Source: a virus. From it: 64,000 nucleotides of DNA. Shown piece after piece: positions 48,649 to 57,161 of the stretch (position 1 is the first letter of the stretch; every line of letters starts with the position of its first letter). Location: positions 210,139-274,138 of the IMG/VR virus record IMGVR_UViG_3300042482_001138; one strand, 5' to 3'. Under the pieces are notes generated by a model that saw only the letters and a program-made list of their open reading frames with translations, did not search any database and was not told the DNA's origin. The position numbers were made by a program, and so were the translations under genes.

Positions 48649-50103
48649 ATGAAAAAAATAATTTTTATTCTTTTAATATTGTTTTCATTCTACAATATAA
48701 CAATCGCACAAGGACTTATCAAAAATAAAAAAGAAATTACCGAGTCTATGTGGGATCAAGGAGTGCCTGTCTTACCTGAAGATGAATATATTTCATCTTT
48801 AATTGATAAAGTTGGATTCGATAACTTAAGACAAAGAAATAAAGCCGTTAACAAAGAAGAAGCTAAATTGTGTAGAGAAATTGGTATTGCTTTTTACAAT
48901 AGAGAAATGTATGAAGCTGCTGATTGGTATTTGGAAAGAGTACGAGGTTTTGTTGAAGTTGTTGAACTTGAACCTGAAATAGTTTTTGAAACTAAAAAAG
49001 AAGAAACCGAAGAACCTTCAGAAGATTTATCTGTGGAAGATTTGAAAAGTCTACAGTCAGACAAGGTTTTTTTACAAAACCTACCAAAAAGTTATGAAAA
49101 TGTTTCACCTACAGATATGAAAAAATTGGCAGAAGAAATTGAAGGTCAAATAGAAAAACTTATTAAAGAAAAGGAAGAATTACTAAAAAGACACGCTCCT
49201 AAAGAAGTGATAGATGCTAAAGATGCGACTATAGGGTCATTAGGAAAAGAAAAAAAAATCATAGACCTATCAATAGATAAAGACAAACTTAAAAATGAAA
49301 CAAAAGTTTTGGGTATTGAAAAAAGAAATTTGAAATTTTATTTAAATTGGGCAATAGCTATAGGTTTGATATTAATATTAATAATATTTGTTTTAATACA
49401 GAGAAAAACTATCAAAGGACAGGATAAAGAAATTGATAAACAACTAAATGACATAAATACTAAAAACACGTATTTAGAACATGCGGCAAGAATAATCAGA
49501 CATGATATGCATTCTGGTATAAACACATATATTCCAAGGGGTATATCTTCTTTGGAAAAAAGGCTGACTGTCGACGACATGAAAAATCTTAAGATCGAAG
49601 GTCCAATAAAGATGATTCGTGAAGGTTTAAATCACACCCAAAAAGTTTATAAAAATGTTTATGAATTTACAAATTTAGTTAAACAAAATGTTGTTTTAGA
49701 AAAAACCAAACAAAATATAAAAAATACTTTAGAACAGTTTTTTGTAAAAACATCATACTATAATCAAATCAAAATAAAGAATCTCCCGACTTTAGAAATT
49801 AATGAAGTTCTTTTTTGTGGGGCAATTGAAAACTTTGTGAAAAATGGTCTAAAATACAATAATAACGAAAATAAAGAAGTTTTAATTTTTGAAGAAGATA
49901 ATTATATAGTAGTACAAGATAATGGTATTGGTATGACATCAACTGAATTTGAAAAACAAATTAAAATAGTTTCTAAAGAAGATATTGGTGAAATCGGTTT
50001 AGGCTTAAATATTTCAATTGCCATTTTAAAAGAACACGGATTTAGTGTTGAATGTGAAAAAAATGAAATTGGAACTAAAATAAAAATTAAATTTAAAAGT
50101 TAA
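48649..50103 (+). CDS. Second histidine kinase with periplasmic helical sensor
   Basis: 484 aa. Signal peptide or TM (MKKIIFILLILFSFYNITIA), a periplasmic part with TPR-like helices (about 75-110, LCREIGIAFYNREMYEAADW) and coiled coil (150-225), a TM helix (about 229-250), then the H box IIRHDMHSGINTYIPRG with His285, N box ENFVKNGLKYN, G1 DNGIGM and G2 IGLGLN. The kinase core is very close to that of the 46291 kinase (RHDMHSGINTYIPRGISSLE in both), so the two arose by duplication with different sensors. Four nt before the response regulator. Confidence 0.9.
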   Translation: MKKIIFILLILFSFYNITIAQGLIKNKKEITESMWDQGVPVLPEDEYISSLIDKVGFDNLRQRNKAVNKEEAKLCREIGIAFYNREMYEAADWYLERVRGFVEVVELEPEIVFETKKEETEEPSEDLSVEDLKSLQSDKVFLQNLPKSYENVSPTDMKKLAEEIEGQIEKLIKEKEELLKRHAPKEVIDAKDATIGSLGKEKKIIDLSIDKDKLKNETKVLGIEKRNLKFYLNWAIAIGLILILIIFVLIQRKTIKGQDKEIDKQLNDINTKNTYLEHAARIIRHDMHSGINTYIPRGISSLEKRLTVDDMKNLKIEGPIKMIREGLNHTQKVYKNVYEFTNLVKQNVVLEKTKQNIKNTLEQFFVKTSYYNQIKIKNLPTLEINEVLFCGAIENFVKNGLKYNNNENKEVLIFEEDNYIVVQDNGIGMTSTEFEKQIKIVSKEDIGEIGLGLNISIAILKEHGFSVECEKNEIGTKIKIKFKS

Positions 50104-50107
50104 AAAA

Positions 50108-50545
50108 ATGATTGATTCTATTTTATTAGTTGATGATGAGGATTTATTCCACTTGGTGTTTGAAGACGCTTGTTCTTTATTGGACATAAGTTTATCTTTA
50201 AAATCTATAAATAGTGCAGATGAAGCGGCATCAATGTTTAAAAAATGGTTAGAAGAAAAAACACCAGAAAGTAGACCTGAATGTGTTTTTGTTGATCTTA
50301 ATATAATTGGTAGTTCATTTGATGGTATTGAACTTATAAGAAAAATAAATTTCGAATACGGAAATCATGTTGTAATAGGAATTATTTCATCATCTAACGA
50401 ACCAGAAGAACAAGCTAAAGCACTACAAGCAGGTGCACAATTTTGGATTATAAAATCTGATGAAATTGAACCTAGACTTGAAGAATTCAAAAAAGATTAT
50501 GATCAGTATAAAAACAGAACCGCACCATTTAAAGTATACAAATGA
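50108..50545 (+). CDS. Single-domain response regulator (CheY-like)
   Basis: 145 aa, receiver domain only: acidic pair Asp9-Asp10 (LLVDDED), phospho-acceptor Asp63 (VFVDLNI), switch Ser94-96 (IISSSNEP), Lys116 (WIIKSD). No DNA-binding output domain, so it must act by protein contact. The next gene overlaps by 4 nt and encodes a membrane coiled-coil protein, the obvious candidate partner. Confidence 0.9.
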   Translation: MIDSILLVDDEDLFHLVFEDACSLLDISLSLKSINSADEAASMFKKWLEEKTPESRPECVFVDLNIIGSSFDGIELIRKINFEYGNHVVIGIISSSNEPEEQAKALQAGAQFWIIKSDEIEPRLEEFKKDYDQYKNRTAPFKVYK

Positions 50546-51219
50546 TTAAAATAGATAGTAATACTAAAAAAACTTTAATTGATCTTTATAACAAAAAGGG
50601 TATAGGTCTTGAAGGTAATATTACTAAACTTATAGATGTTGAAAACGACGAAGAGTTCAAAACGTATTTAAAAGAATGTAAGGCTAAAGACGAAGAAAAA
50701 AGAAAAAAACGTCTTGACATGACAAAAAAAATACAAAAACAAAATGAAGATTTGGTTGTTGCAAACACAGAAAACAATAGAATTATGGAGGAACTTCAAC
50801 AAAGTTTACTTGAAGTTGAAGAATCCAAAACAATTTTTGAAAACCAAAACAAAGAACTCAACGATTGGAAAAAAGAAAATTTAGAACTGACTGAAAAATT
50901 ACAAATTGAAATGTCAAACGCTGAAATGGCTAAGTTAGAAGCCTTGAAGGCTAAGGAAATGGCGGAAAATGATTTAGACTTGTTACAGAAAAAAAATCAA
51001 ACAGAACTTATTTCTACTATAGTCAGAGTTGCTTTATGGGTAATTGTTGGTGTTGGTATAATTACTACTGGTGTTTATATGTTCACTTTATTATTAGGTA
51101 AAGACACACAGGTTATTAGTGCTGCGTGGTCAAATATTTTTGGTATTTTACTTACCAATGCATTTTCAATAGTGGGTACTATTATGGGGATTAAATATGC
51201 AACTGAAAATAAACAATAA
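50542..51219 (+). CDS. Cytoplasmic coiled coil with C-terminal TM hairpin (225 aa)
   Basis: Residues 1-55 form a small helical domain (KTLIDLYNKKGIGLEGNITK), 55-155 a long coiled coil, then two TM helices (VRVALWVIVGVGIITTGVYM; WSNIFGILLTNAFSIVGTIM) and a short tail. It overlaps the response regulator gene and ends 10 nt before the endolysin. Candidate effector linking the regulator to the membrane or to holin timing. Confidence 0.75.
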   Translation: MIKIDSNTKKTLIDLYNKKGIGLEGNITKLIDVENDEEFKTYLKECKAKDEEKRKKRLDMTKKIQKQNEDLVVANTENNRIMEELQQSLLEVEESKTIFENQNKELNDWKKENLELTEKLQIEMSNAEMAKLEALKAKEMAENDLDLLQKKNQTELISTIVRVALWVIVGVGIITTGVYMFTLLLGKDTQVISAAWSNIFGILLTNAFSIVGTIMGIKYATENKQ

Positions 51220-51229
51220 AAAATAGATT

Positions 51230-52066
51230 ATGTTACTTAAAGTAGGATCAGAAGGGGCTGATGTAAAAAAACTCCAAGAAAAATTAGGTGTTGAAACAAT
51301 AGGAAAGTTTGGACCTAAAACCGAAGCTGCGGTAAAAGCATGGCAAAAAGCAAATGGATTAAAAGATGATGGTATTGTTGGTGATGCAACTTGGAGCAAA
51401 ATGTTTGGGGAATCTACCCCAAAAACAAATGTTATTAAAGAAGATGTTGTTATACCAAGTGGTGGTCCTTTAAATATTGAAAAGTTAAAAGGACACATAC
51501 CTGATTCTGTTTTGGCCCAAATTCCGGAAACCGCAAAAAAATTTAATATTACAAACAATTTAAGATTAGCACACTTTTTATCACAATGTGGTCATGAATC
51601 TGGTGGATTCAAAGCTGTCAGTGAAAATTTAAATTATTCAGCCGATGGTTTAAAAAAGATTTTTGGAAAATACTTTCCGGGTAACCTGAATGAATCTTAC
51701 GCTCGTAAACCCGAAAAAATTGCGTCCCGTGTTTATGGTAACAGGATGGGAAATGGTGATGAGGCGTCAGGCGAAGGATATAAATTCAGAGGTAGGGGTT
51801 ACATCCAACTTACAGGAAAAAGTAACTATACAAATTTTTCTAAATTTATAGGTGAAGATTGTGTTTCAAATCCTGATTTAGTTGCAACAAAATATCCTTT
51901 AGCGTCTGCGGCATTCTTTTTTGATTCAAATAAATTGTGGTCTATTTGTGACAAGGGAGCCGATGATGCCACTGTTACATCTGTAACCAAAAGAGTTAAT
52001 GGGGGAATTTTAGGTTTATCAGACAGAATTAAACACTTTAAAGAGTATTATAACCTTATTAAGTGA
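51230..52066 (+). CDS. Endolysin: PG-binding domain plus GH19 chitinase-like lysozyme
   Basis: 278 aa. Residues 2-60 are a PG_binding_1 repeat (LKVGSEGADVKKLQEKLG ... DGIVGDATWSKMF). Residues about 85-278 are GH19: AHFLSQCGHESGGF with catalytic Glu123, GEGYKFRGRGYIQLTGKSNY with the second acid Glu182, and TKRVNGGILGLSDR. The domain cuts the glycan strand. No signal peptide and no leader, as expected for a holin-dependent endolysin. The holin follows within 37 nt. Confidence 0.92.
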   Translation: MLLKVGSEGADVKKLQEKLGVETIGKFGPKTEAAVKAWQKANGLKDDGIVGDATWSKMFGESTPKTNVIKEDVVIPSGGPLNIEKLKGHIPDSVLAQIPETAKKFNITNNLRLAHFLSQCGHESGGFKAVSENLNYSADGLKKIFGKYFPGNLNESYARKPEKIASRVYGNRMGNGDEASGEGYKFRGRGYIQLTGKSNYTNFSKFIGEDCVSNPDLVATKYPLASAAFFFDSNKLWSICDKGADDATVTSVTKRVNGGILGLSDRIKHFKEYYNLIK

Positions 52067-52075
52067 TATTTATAA
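52067..52075 (+). promoter_or_regulatory. TATTTATAA late-promoter-like box
   Basis: Exact copy overlapping the endolysin stop, 27 nt before the holin ATG. Confidence 0.5.
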
Positions 52076-52102
52076 TAAAATAAACCATAAAAAACAAATT
52101 TT

Positions 52103-52270
52103 ATGAAATTAACTAAAGAACAAATTATGGGAATTATCAGACACGGACTAACATTCGTAGGTGGTATTCTTATAATGAAAGGGCTTGTTACTGAGTCAGT
52201 CGTTGCAGACATAACTGGTGCACTTATGACTTTAACAGGTGCTATTTGGTCTATTGTTGATAAAAAATAA
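52103..52270 (+). CDS. Holin (55 aa), Pam3-gp28-like
   Basis: MKLTKEQIMGIIRHGLTFVG then GILIMKGLVTESVVADITGA and LMTLTGAIWSIVDKK. Two TM helices separated by a polar turn (KGLVTESVV) and a basic tail. The K-E-Q-x-x-G-I-I-R-H start with the T-G-A-x-x-T-L-x-G-A-x-W-S second helix is the pattern of the Pam3-gp28 putative holin family, as I recall it. Position directly behind the endolysin supports the call. Confidence 0.82.
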   Translation: MKLTKEQIMGIIRHGLTFVGGILIMKGLVTESVVADITGALMTLTGAIWSIVDKK

Positions 52271-52287
52271 ATTGTGTAAATAGACTT

Positions 52288-52320
52288 AAAAACCCTCGAT
52301 AATTTCGGGGGTTTTTATTT
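52288..52320 (+). terminator. Rho-independent terminator
   Basis: AACCCTCGA / TTCGGGGGTT stem then TTTATTTTT, closing the lysis pair. Confidence 0.85.
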
Positions 52321-52353
52321 TTGTAACATATTTATTATATAAAAATTAAATTT

Positions 52354-53010
52354 ATGAAAAAGTTGATAACTGAAAACGAAAAAAATAGAATTAGAAAAAT
52401 GAATTCTATTGATGAAAGTTTATTTTCAGATGTGTTGGCATCAATACAAAAATCAGAAACTTTTCAGGATCTTAAAAAGAAATTCAAGGAATTAACGGGT
52501 GTTGACTTTGAAGAAAAAGAAAAGTCGGGAGATGTAAGCAAAGATTTCAAAAATTATAAAATTACCGAACCTAATGATGATGACATCAAGTTTTATAAAA
52601 AAATACTTGAAAAATTGGACGCACCTAATACTAAAGAAAATTTAGCGTTTCTTTACGCGTGGAGACAAGCGGAGGGTGCAAAATCCGCCTTTAACCCTTT
52701 TAATACCACACAAGAAATGGATAGTTCAACATTTATGAACTGTCTGAAGAAAAAAGATAATAAGTGTATTGGGGGAGTTAGAAATTATAAATCTGAAAAA
52801 GATGGAATAGATGCTACAGTCAAAACTTTGAAAAATGGTAGATATGATTGTATTGTTAATGGTTTACAAAAAAATAAAGGGTCAAAAGATATCGCCAAAT
52901 GTAGTTCTTTAGATACTTGGGGAACAAAAGACGGTATTTTAAGAGTTTTAGATGGTGGTAAAATAAATCCACCTGAAATATCAAGATCCACAATAAAAAA
53001 AGTTGATTAA
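52354..53010 (+). CDS. Leader-bearing lysozyme-like protein (218 aa)
   Basis: Leader MKKLITENEKNRIRKMNSID then E at residue 21 (I-D-E). After a charged linker, residues about 88-200 read LAFLYAWRQAEGAKSAFNPF, then NTTQ ... GGVRNYKSEKDGIDATVKTL, the pattern of phage lysozyme-like/transglycosylase domains with the catalytic Glu107 and the N-P-x-N-T-T loop. Predicted to cleave peptidoglycan glycan, carried in the virion. TATTTATTAT lies upstream of the start. Confidence 0.78.
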   Translation: MKKLITENEKNRIRKMNSIDESLFSDVLASIQKSETFQDLKKKFKELTGVDFEEKEKSGDVSKDFKNYKITEPNDDDIKFYKKILEKLDAPNTKENLAFLYAWRQAEGAKSAFNPFNTTQEMDSSTFMNCLKKKDNKCIGGVRNYKSEKDGIDATVKTLKNGRYDCIVNGLQKNKGSKDIAKCSSLDTWGTKDGILRVLDGGKINPPEISRSTIKKVD

Positions 53011-53011
53011 T

Positions 53012-53620
53012 ATGGAAGAATACGTAGGGATTATTATTGCGTTTATAACAGGTGTGTTGGGACCAATATTACTTTTATACTTGAAAAACAAATTAGAAAA
53101 AAAAGAAAAGCCAGACATGGTCAAAGACACTCTGAGAGTTGCTGAGTTGGTAAATAATAAAATTGAACATATTCGTGAAGAATTTAATGCCGATCGTGTT
53201 TGGGTTACACAATTTCATAATGGTGGTAATTTTTATCCTACAGGTAAATCAATGGCAAAATTTTCAATAATGTATGAAACAGTAAATTCTGGCGTTTCTT
53301 CAGTTCAAACTAATTTTCATAATATACCTGTTAACCTTTTTTCTAAGTCTATAAATCAATTATTAAATAACGATACTATTGAAATTGCCGACTACAAAGA
53401 TGAAACAATAGCAACTTACGGACTAAAATATATTGCTGAAGATACAGGTTGTAAATCAAGTTACTTATTTGCAATAAAAACAATTGATGAAAAGTTTATT
53501 GGTACATTAGGTTTAGATTATACCAAAAGAAAAACTAAATTAGATATTGAATCTATAAATCATTTATTGGTTCACGCAACGTCTTTAGGTGGTGTTTTGA
53601 TGACACACTTGTCTGAATAA
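53012..53620 (+). CDS. Membrane-anchored GAF-like sensor protein (202 aa)
   Basis: One TM helix (MEEYVGIIIAFITGVLGPIL), a short coiled coil, then a GAF-like domain (about 60-200: DRVWVTQFHNGGNFYPTGKS ... SSYLFAIKTIDEKFIGTLGL). It has no kinase or cyclase output. Its GAF form resembles that in the 46291 kinase, and it lies 2 kb downstream of that operon, so it may modulate it. ATG at 53012 preferred over a TTG at 53003. Confidence 0.7.
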   Translation: MEEYVGIIIAFITGVLGPILLLYLKNKLEKKEKPDMVKDTLRVAELVNNKIEHIREEFNADRVWVTQFHNGGNFYPTGKSMAKFSIMYETVNSGVSSVQTNFHNIPVNLFSKSINQLLNNDTIEIADYKDETIATYGLKYIAEDTGCKSSYLFAIKTIDEKFIGTLGLDYTKRKTKLDIESINHLLVHATSLGGVLMTHLSE

Positions 53621-53655
53621 TTTTTTATTACAAAAAAATTTATTATTTTTGTAGT

Positions 53656-54144
53656 ATGAATATTTTTTTTCTTGACTACGATACCCAAAAATGTGCACAA
53701 TATCATTGCGATAAACATGTGGTCAAGATGGTATTAGAAACTGCACAACTTTTATGTGGGGTTCATCATACAACCCCCCAAGTTACCCCCCAAGTTCCCT
53801 ACAAGTTATCCCACAAAAATCACCCATGCGCAATATGGACTCGTGAAAGTTTATCAAACTACTTATATCTTTGTGATCTTGGTTTAGAATTATGTAATGA
53901 ATATAGTTTTAGATATGGTAAAACACATAAGTCACAACAAGTAATCGAGTGGTGTCTTGATAATAAACCAAACATAGTTGATAAAGGTTTTACCACACCA
54001 CCAAAAGCAATGCCCGATGAATATAAAGTTTTTGACGTTATTGAATCTTATAGAAACTACTATCGTGGGGCAAAAAAAAGTTTTGCTTCATGGAAAAATA
54101 GACAAATACCCGATTGGTTTCAAACTGATGAAGTATTTATATGA
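53656..54144 (+). CDS. Conserved phage protein, Cys/His-rich (162 aa)
   Basis: MNIFFLDYDTQKCAQYHCDK then HVVKMVLETAQLLCGVHHTT, followed by NHPCAIWTRESLSNYLYLCD and a C-terminal TTPPKAMPDEY ... YYRGAKKSFASWKNRQIPDW. I recall this family as widespread in phages without proven function. The C-x3-H-C-D-K-H cluster suggests metal binding or catalysis. A TATTTTTG box lies 4 nt before the ATG, consistent with a weak host-type, leaderless start. Confidence 0.75.
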   Translation: MNIFFLDYDTQKCAQYHCDKHVVKMVLETAQLLCGVHHTTPQVTPQVPYKLSHKNHPCAIWTRESLSNYLYLCDLGLELCNEYSFRYGKTHKSQQVIEWCLDNKPNIVDKGFTTPPKAMPDEYKVFDVIESYRNYYRGAKKSFASWKNRQIPDWFQTDEVFI

Positions 54145-55682
54145 TAAAATCATATATGAAAGGTTTATTAAATGAACATTTGACTAGAATAAGATCATTG
54201 ATGTCTATCAATGAATCTTTAGTTGATGCATACCCAAAATTTTCGAAAAAAATATTTGATGAAGTAGACCCTACTTGGGGTGGTGGGCCAAATTCGCATT
54301 CATCAAGACACCCTGATGCATCCGGCAAAGATTGGTTTAGTAATAACGCATACGACATCATGGCACCTGAAGGGACACCAATATATTCAATATCGGAAGG
54401 TTATGTTGATAAAATTACCGACAATCCACCAGGTTTAAGATCAGTTGGTGGTAAGAGAATTTATGGGGACAGTTTAACCATTAGAGGAACAGGGGGTGAT
54501 CCCGATGTTTTCTACACACATGTAACAAAAATTGTTGTTGAAGAGGGACAATACGTTGATAGGGGTCAATTATTAGCATTCATAATCAAAGGGGAGTTGG
54601 GTATACCTGAACACGTTCATGTTGCAGTAAAAGTTGGTGATGTGAAAGATTTCTTAGATGTTGATGGAAACATAAACAGAGTCAATATTGATTTAGTGGA
54701 TAGACTAAAAATCTTACCAACAAACAAGGAACTTGAAGTGACAACCGACCCAAAAACAATAATGGGCGCTGCGGCCGGTCTTACCGCATCAGCTATAAGT
54801 TCTTTAAATATTAATAGACCTGAGTCTGACATCAGTGGCATTGCAACAAGATTCGGTATTAAAGATACTGATGTTAACATGGATTCGGTATCAGGTGTTT
54901 TGAATAAAATAATATTATCTTCTGAAGGTCTTGGTACTGATGAAACTGGAATTCATGATGCAATAAAGAAATTAAAAAGTTGTTATGAACTTGATGAAAT
55001 TAACAAAATTGTAGAAAGAAAAGAAATCGACGGAAAAAAATACAAAGACATTTATGATTATATAAATAGTGAAATGAATTATGGTGATGAGCTGTTTGTA
55101 AAAAGTTTAGTAAAAACCATAAATAATATATGTCCTGATACCGTAACTGATAAAGGTACTCAAATAGTGAAAGTAACAAGATCATCATCTTTAGGATCTG
55201 GAATCGATAGAGTCAGTCCTATAAAATTATTAAATGATCTAAAATCATATGGATTATCTGATAAGGCCGCCAAAGGTGTTGTTGCGAATGCTTTTGGTGA
55301 AAGTGGGTTTAACGTTAAGGCTAAAGGAGATTCTGGACCCAACGCCGAAAACAACACAAGATCAATAAATATAGATGGTAAAAAATACTGTTCGTTTGGA
55401 TTGTGGCAATATAATGTCTGTGGTGGTATGGGGGTTTCTTATTTGAAGAACTATAATATAGATGTTGACAGATCAACAGACGCTGAAAAAATCAGGGTTC
55501 TATTTGATTATAATAAACAAATTGAATTTATGTCTAAAAGAATTAAAGAAGAACAATCCAAAAGCGAAAAAGATGTTAGAACATGGATTGATTGGATTGT
55601 TGATAATGTAGAAAGACCATCAGATAGATACGGTGCAAAAATGAAAAGACAAGAATTTGCAAAACAACAAGGTTGGTCTTAA
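54141..55682 (+). CDS. Leader-bearing multidomain wall hydrolase: degenerate M23 plus phage-lysozyme domain (513 aa)
   Basis: ATGA overlap with the upstream gene. The leader MIKSYMKGLLNEHLTRIRSL runs to SINE at residue 25. M23-like domain (about 65-180): NNAYDIMAPEGTPIYSISEG, YTHV (His127) and HVHVAV (His158, His160); the first zinc His of HxxxD is replaced (Asn68), so it may be inactive or binding only. Residues about 255-285 hold an annexin-like GLGTDETGIHDAIKKL element. The C-terminal domain (about 365-513) has VVANAFGESGFNVKAKGDSG with Glu387 and CSFGLWQYN, the phage tail-lysozyme pattern. A likely virion lysin. Confidence 0.82.
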   Translation: MIKSYMKGLLNEHLTRIRSLMSINESLVDAYPKFSKKIFDEVDPTWGGGPNSHSSRHPDASGKDWFSNNAYDIMAPEGTPIYSISEGYVDKITDNPPGLRSVGGKRIYGDSLTIRGTGGDPDVFYTHVTKIVVEEGQYVDRGQLLAFIIKGELGIPEHVHVAVKVGDVKDFLDVDGNINRVNIDLVDRLKILPTNKELEVTTDPKTIMGAAAGLTASAISSLNINRPESDISGIATRFGIKDTDVNMDSVSGVLNKIILSSEGLGTDETGIHDAIKKLKSCYELDEINKIVERKEIDGKKYKDIYDYINSEMNYGDELFVKSLVKTINNICPDTVTDKGTQIVKVTRSSSLGSGIDRVSPIKLLNDLKSYGLSDKAAKGVVANAFGESGFNVKAKGDSGPNAENNTRSINIDGKKYCSFGLWQYNVCGGMGVSYLKNYNIDVDRSTDAEKIRVLFDYNKQIEFMSKRIKEEQSKSEKDVRTWIDWIVDNVERPSDRYGAKMKRQEFAKQQGWS

Positions 55683-55744
55683 TTTTTTTTTAGTACCTAT
55701 TGTTTTATAGTTTTATTATTTATATAATTAAAAAAAAAGAAAAA

Positions 55745-55888
55745 ATGGAAGATATCAATCAATTAGAAAATGAAATTTTTGCCTACATCAATGATAAAGG
55801 TCAAGAAGTTTTTACACCTAATTTTGAATTTGCGAACATCATGGCAAAAAAATATGGTACTTTAAAAGTTTTTGTACAAAAATTTTAA
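55745..55888 (+). CDS. Small hypothetical protein (47 aa)
   Basis: MEDINQLENEIFAYINDKGQ then EVFTPNFEFANIMAKKYGTL. A TATTTATAT box lies upstream. No family recognised. Immediately precedes the promoter of the large noncoding RNA. Confidence 0.55.
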   Translation: MEDINQLENEIFAYINDKGQEVFTPNFEFANIMAKKYGTLKVFVQKF

Positions 55889-55907
55889 AAAAAAAATTAC
55901 AAAGTAC

Positions 55908-55938
55908 TTGACAGATACAAATAAATGTAGTAACTTTG
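55908..55938 (+). promoter_or_regulatory. Bacteroidota-type promoter of the large ncRNA
   Basis: TTGACA (55908-55913), with 20 nt between TTG and TAACTTTG (55931-55938); transcription should start near 55944. Confidence 0.8.
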
Positions 55939-55943
55939 TAAAA

Positions 55944-56931
55944 CAAATCAGGAAAAGACCTGAAACGTTCTTTGAAAAATAGATTATCCGTTCAGGAAAA
56001 GTTTTGTCAGATTCTATGACAAGTAATTGGAATGAAATTTCCATCTTTGAATGATAAAGATATTGGGCCGTGTATAGTCCATAAAATAAACTACGAAAGT
56101 AGGATAAAGTGAACCCTTAAGTGTGTTGGGTTTGCGGCTTCTTCGGGAGCTTGAGTACACAAGCGGGATACCATTTTGGCTTTAGTATTGAGGGCAACGC
56201 TGTAAAGAATAAGGCAAAATGATTTGGCGATGTGGGTCGTCTGATTGAGGTGGGAACACCAATAGGAATAACCCGTAGGAATATTGCAAGACTCAAAGTC
56301 ATCCAACTTTAATATTGCGTTTTCCAATATAATAGGTTACTTAAAACCAAGTGGAAGGACCACAAGGTAAGATGTAGAACGAGTGGTGTCGCTAACATCC
56401 TTCACTCAGGTTTACCAAAACCCGGTGATGAAGTAGTCTAAAAATATGGAGGTAGGGATATCTCACGGAGTAGTTGAGTATCGACTCGTTCAAAAGATGG
56501 GTTGGCTCGGTTGGCGGACCACTACTTCGACAATCCACGACACAAAACTTATGACTATTGAATTAAGTCCATTAATTAATACATTAAGGAAAAGTGTCCG
56601 TCAGGTTTGGATGAAAGGTGACTACATAGTAATGAGCCGTTCATTGCACACAGAGATCCCAAGTCGATGTGTAATTATCCGAAAAACCTTTAGTCCCGCA
56701 AGGACGAGTTGGGAAGGCATTCTCGAAAAGAGTAGATTAGGATGAGAGTAATTCAAACCTTAAGGAGTGGTAAACCTAAAAGACCGTCACTGAGAAATAC
56801 TTCTCAAAAGGAAGTGGATAAGAGTAGAAACAATAATGACTCTAAAGGTTCTCACACAAACGTGTAATCTCAGCGTTTTATTTTAATGGAGCCACCGGTA
56901 AAGAACATTAGGGACTGATAGTCCCTTTTTT
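55944..56931 (+). ncRNA. Large structured noncoding RNA (about 990 nt), possibly GOLLD-like
   Basis: Lies between a host-type promoter and a terminator with no convincing ORF. Base composition is markedly richer in G and C than neighbouring spacers. Visible helices include TCAGG/CCTGA (55948-55963); TGTGT/ACACA enclosing GCTTC-TTCG-GGAGC with a UUCG tetraloop (56137-56150); CATTTTG/CAAAATG (56172-56221); GGTG-GGAA-CACC with a GNRA loop (56249-56260); GAGTG/CACTC near 56380-56405; and TGAGAA-ATAC-TTCTCA (56791-56806). Size, ornate folding and location in a tRNA/tmRNA-bearing phage fit giant phage RNAs such as GOLLD or ROOL, which assemble into multimeric cages. No covariance search was possible, so the class is uncertain and could be new. 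Confidence 0.75.
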
Positions 56932-56932
56932 G
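56908..56932 (+). terminator. Terminator of the large ncRNA
   Basis: AGGGAC-TGATA-GTCCCT followed by TTTTTG. Confidence 0.9.
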
Positions 56933-56951
56933 TTTTATAATATTTATATAT

Positions 56952-57161
56952 ATGACAACAATTCACGAAGTCCAACAAGTTCTAACAGTAAACACTCCTT
57001 TTGGCGAAGCTCAAGTTTTATTTATTATTGATTATGGAATCCATAGAAATTCAATATGGGTATGTTCATCATTTGATGATGGTAAAATAAGACATTTTGA
57101 TACCAATCAGATATCTGTTACAATAAATCATACATTAAATTTCAATATGAAAGATAAATAA
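56952..57161 (+). CDS. Hypothetical protein (69 aa)
   Basis: MTTIHEVQQVLTVNTPFGEA then QVLFIIDYGIHRNSIWVCSS: a small beta-barrel-like protein of the kind often found beside phage structural genes. TATTTATAT lies directly before the ATG. Function unknown. Confidence 0.65.
   Translation: MTTIHEVQQVLTVNTPFGEAQVLFIIDYGIHRNSIWVCSSFDDGKIRHFDTNQISVTINHTLNFNMKDK

Noticed and set aside
56446-56745. A 99-aa ORF inside the large structured RNA
   Set aside because: Its codon use and amino-acid composition differ from all neighbours, it lacks any upstream box, and it overlaps several strong RNA helices; taken as chance.
55944-56931. RNase P RNA, group I intron or rRNA fragment as identity of the large RNA
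   Set aside because: I could not find the conserved RNase P core, group I P/Q/R/S elements or rRNA landmarks; length and bounded promoter/terminator fit a stand-alone RNA better.
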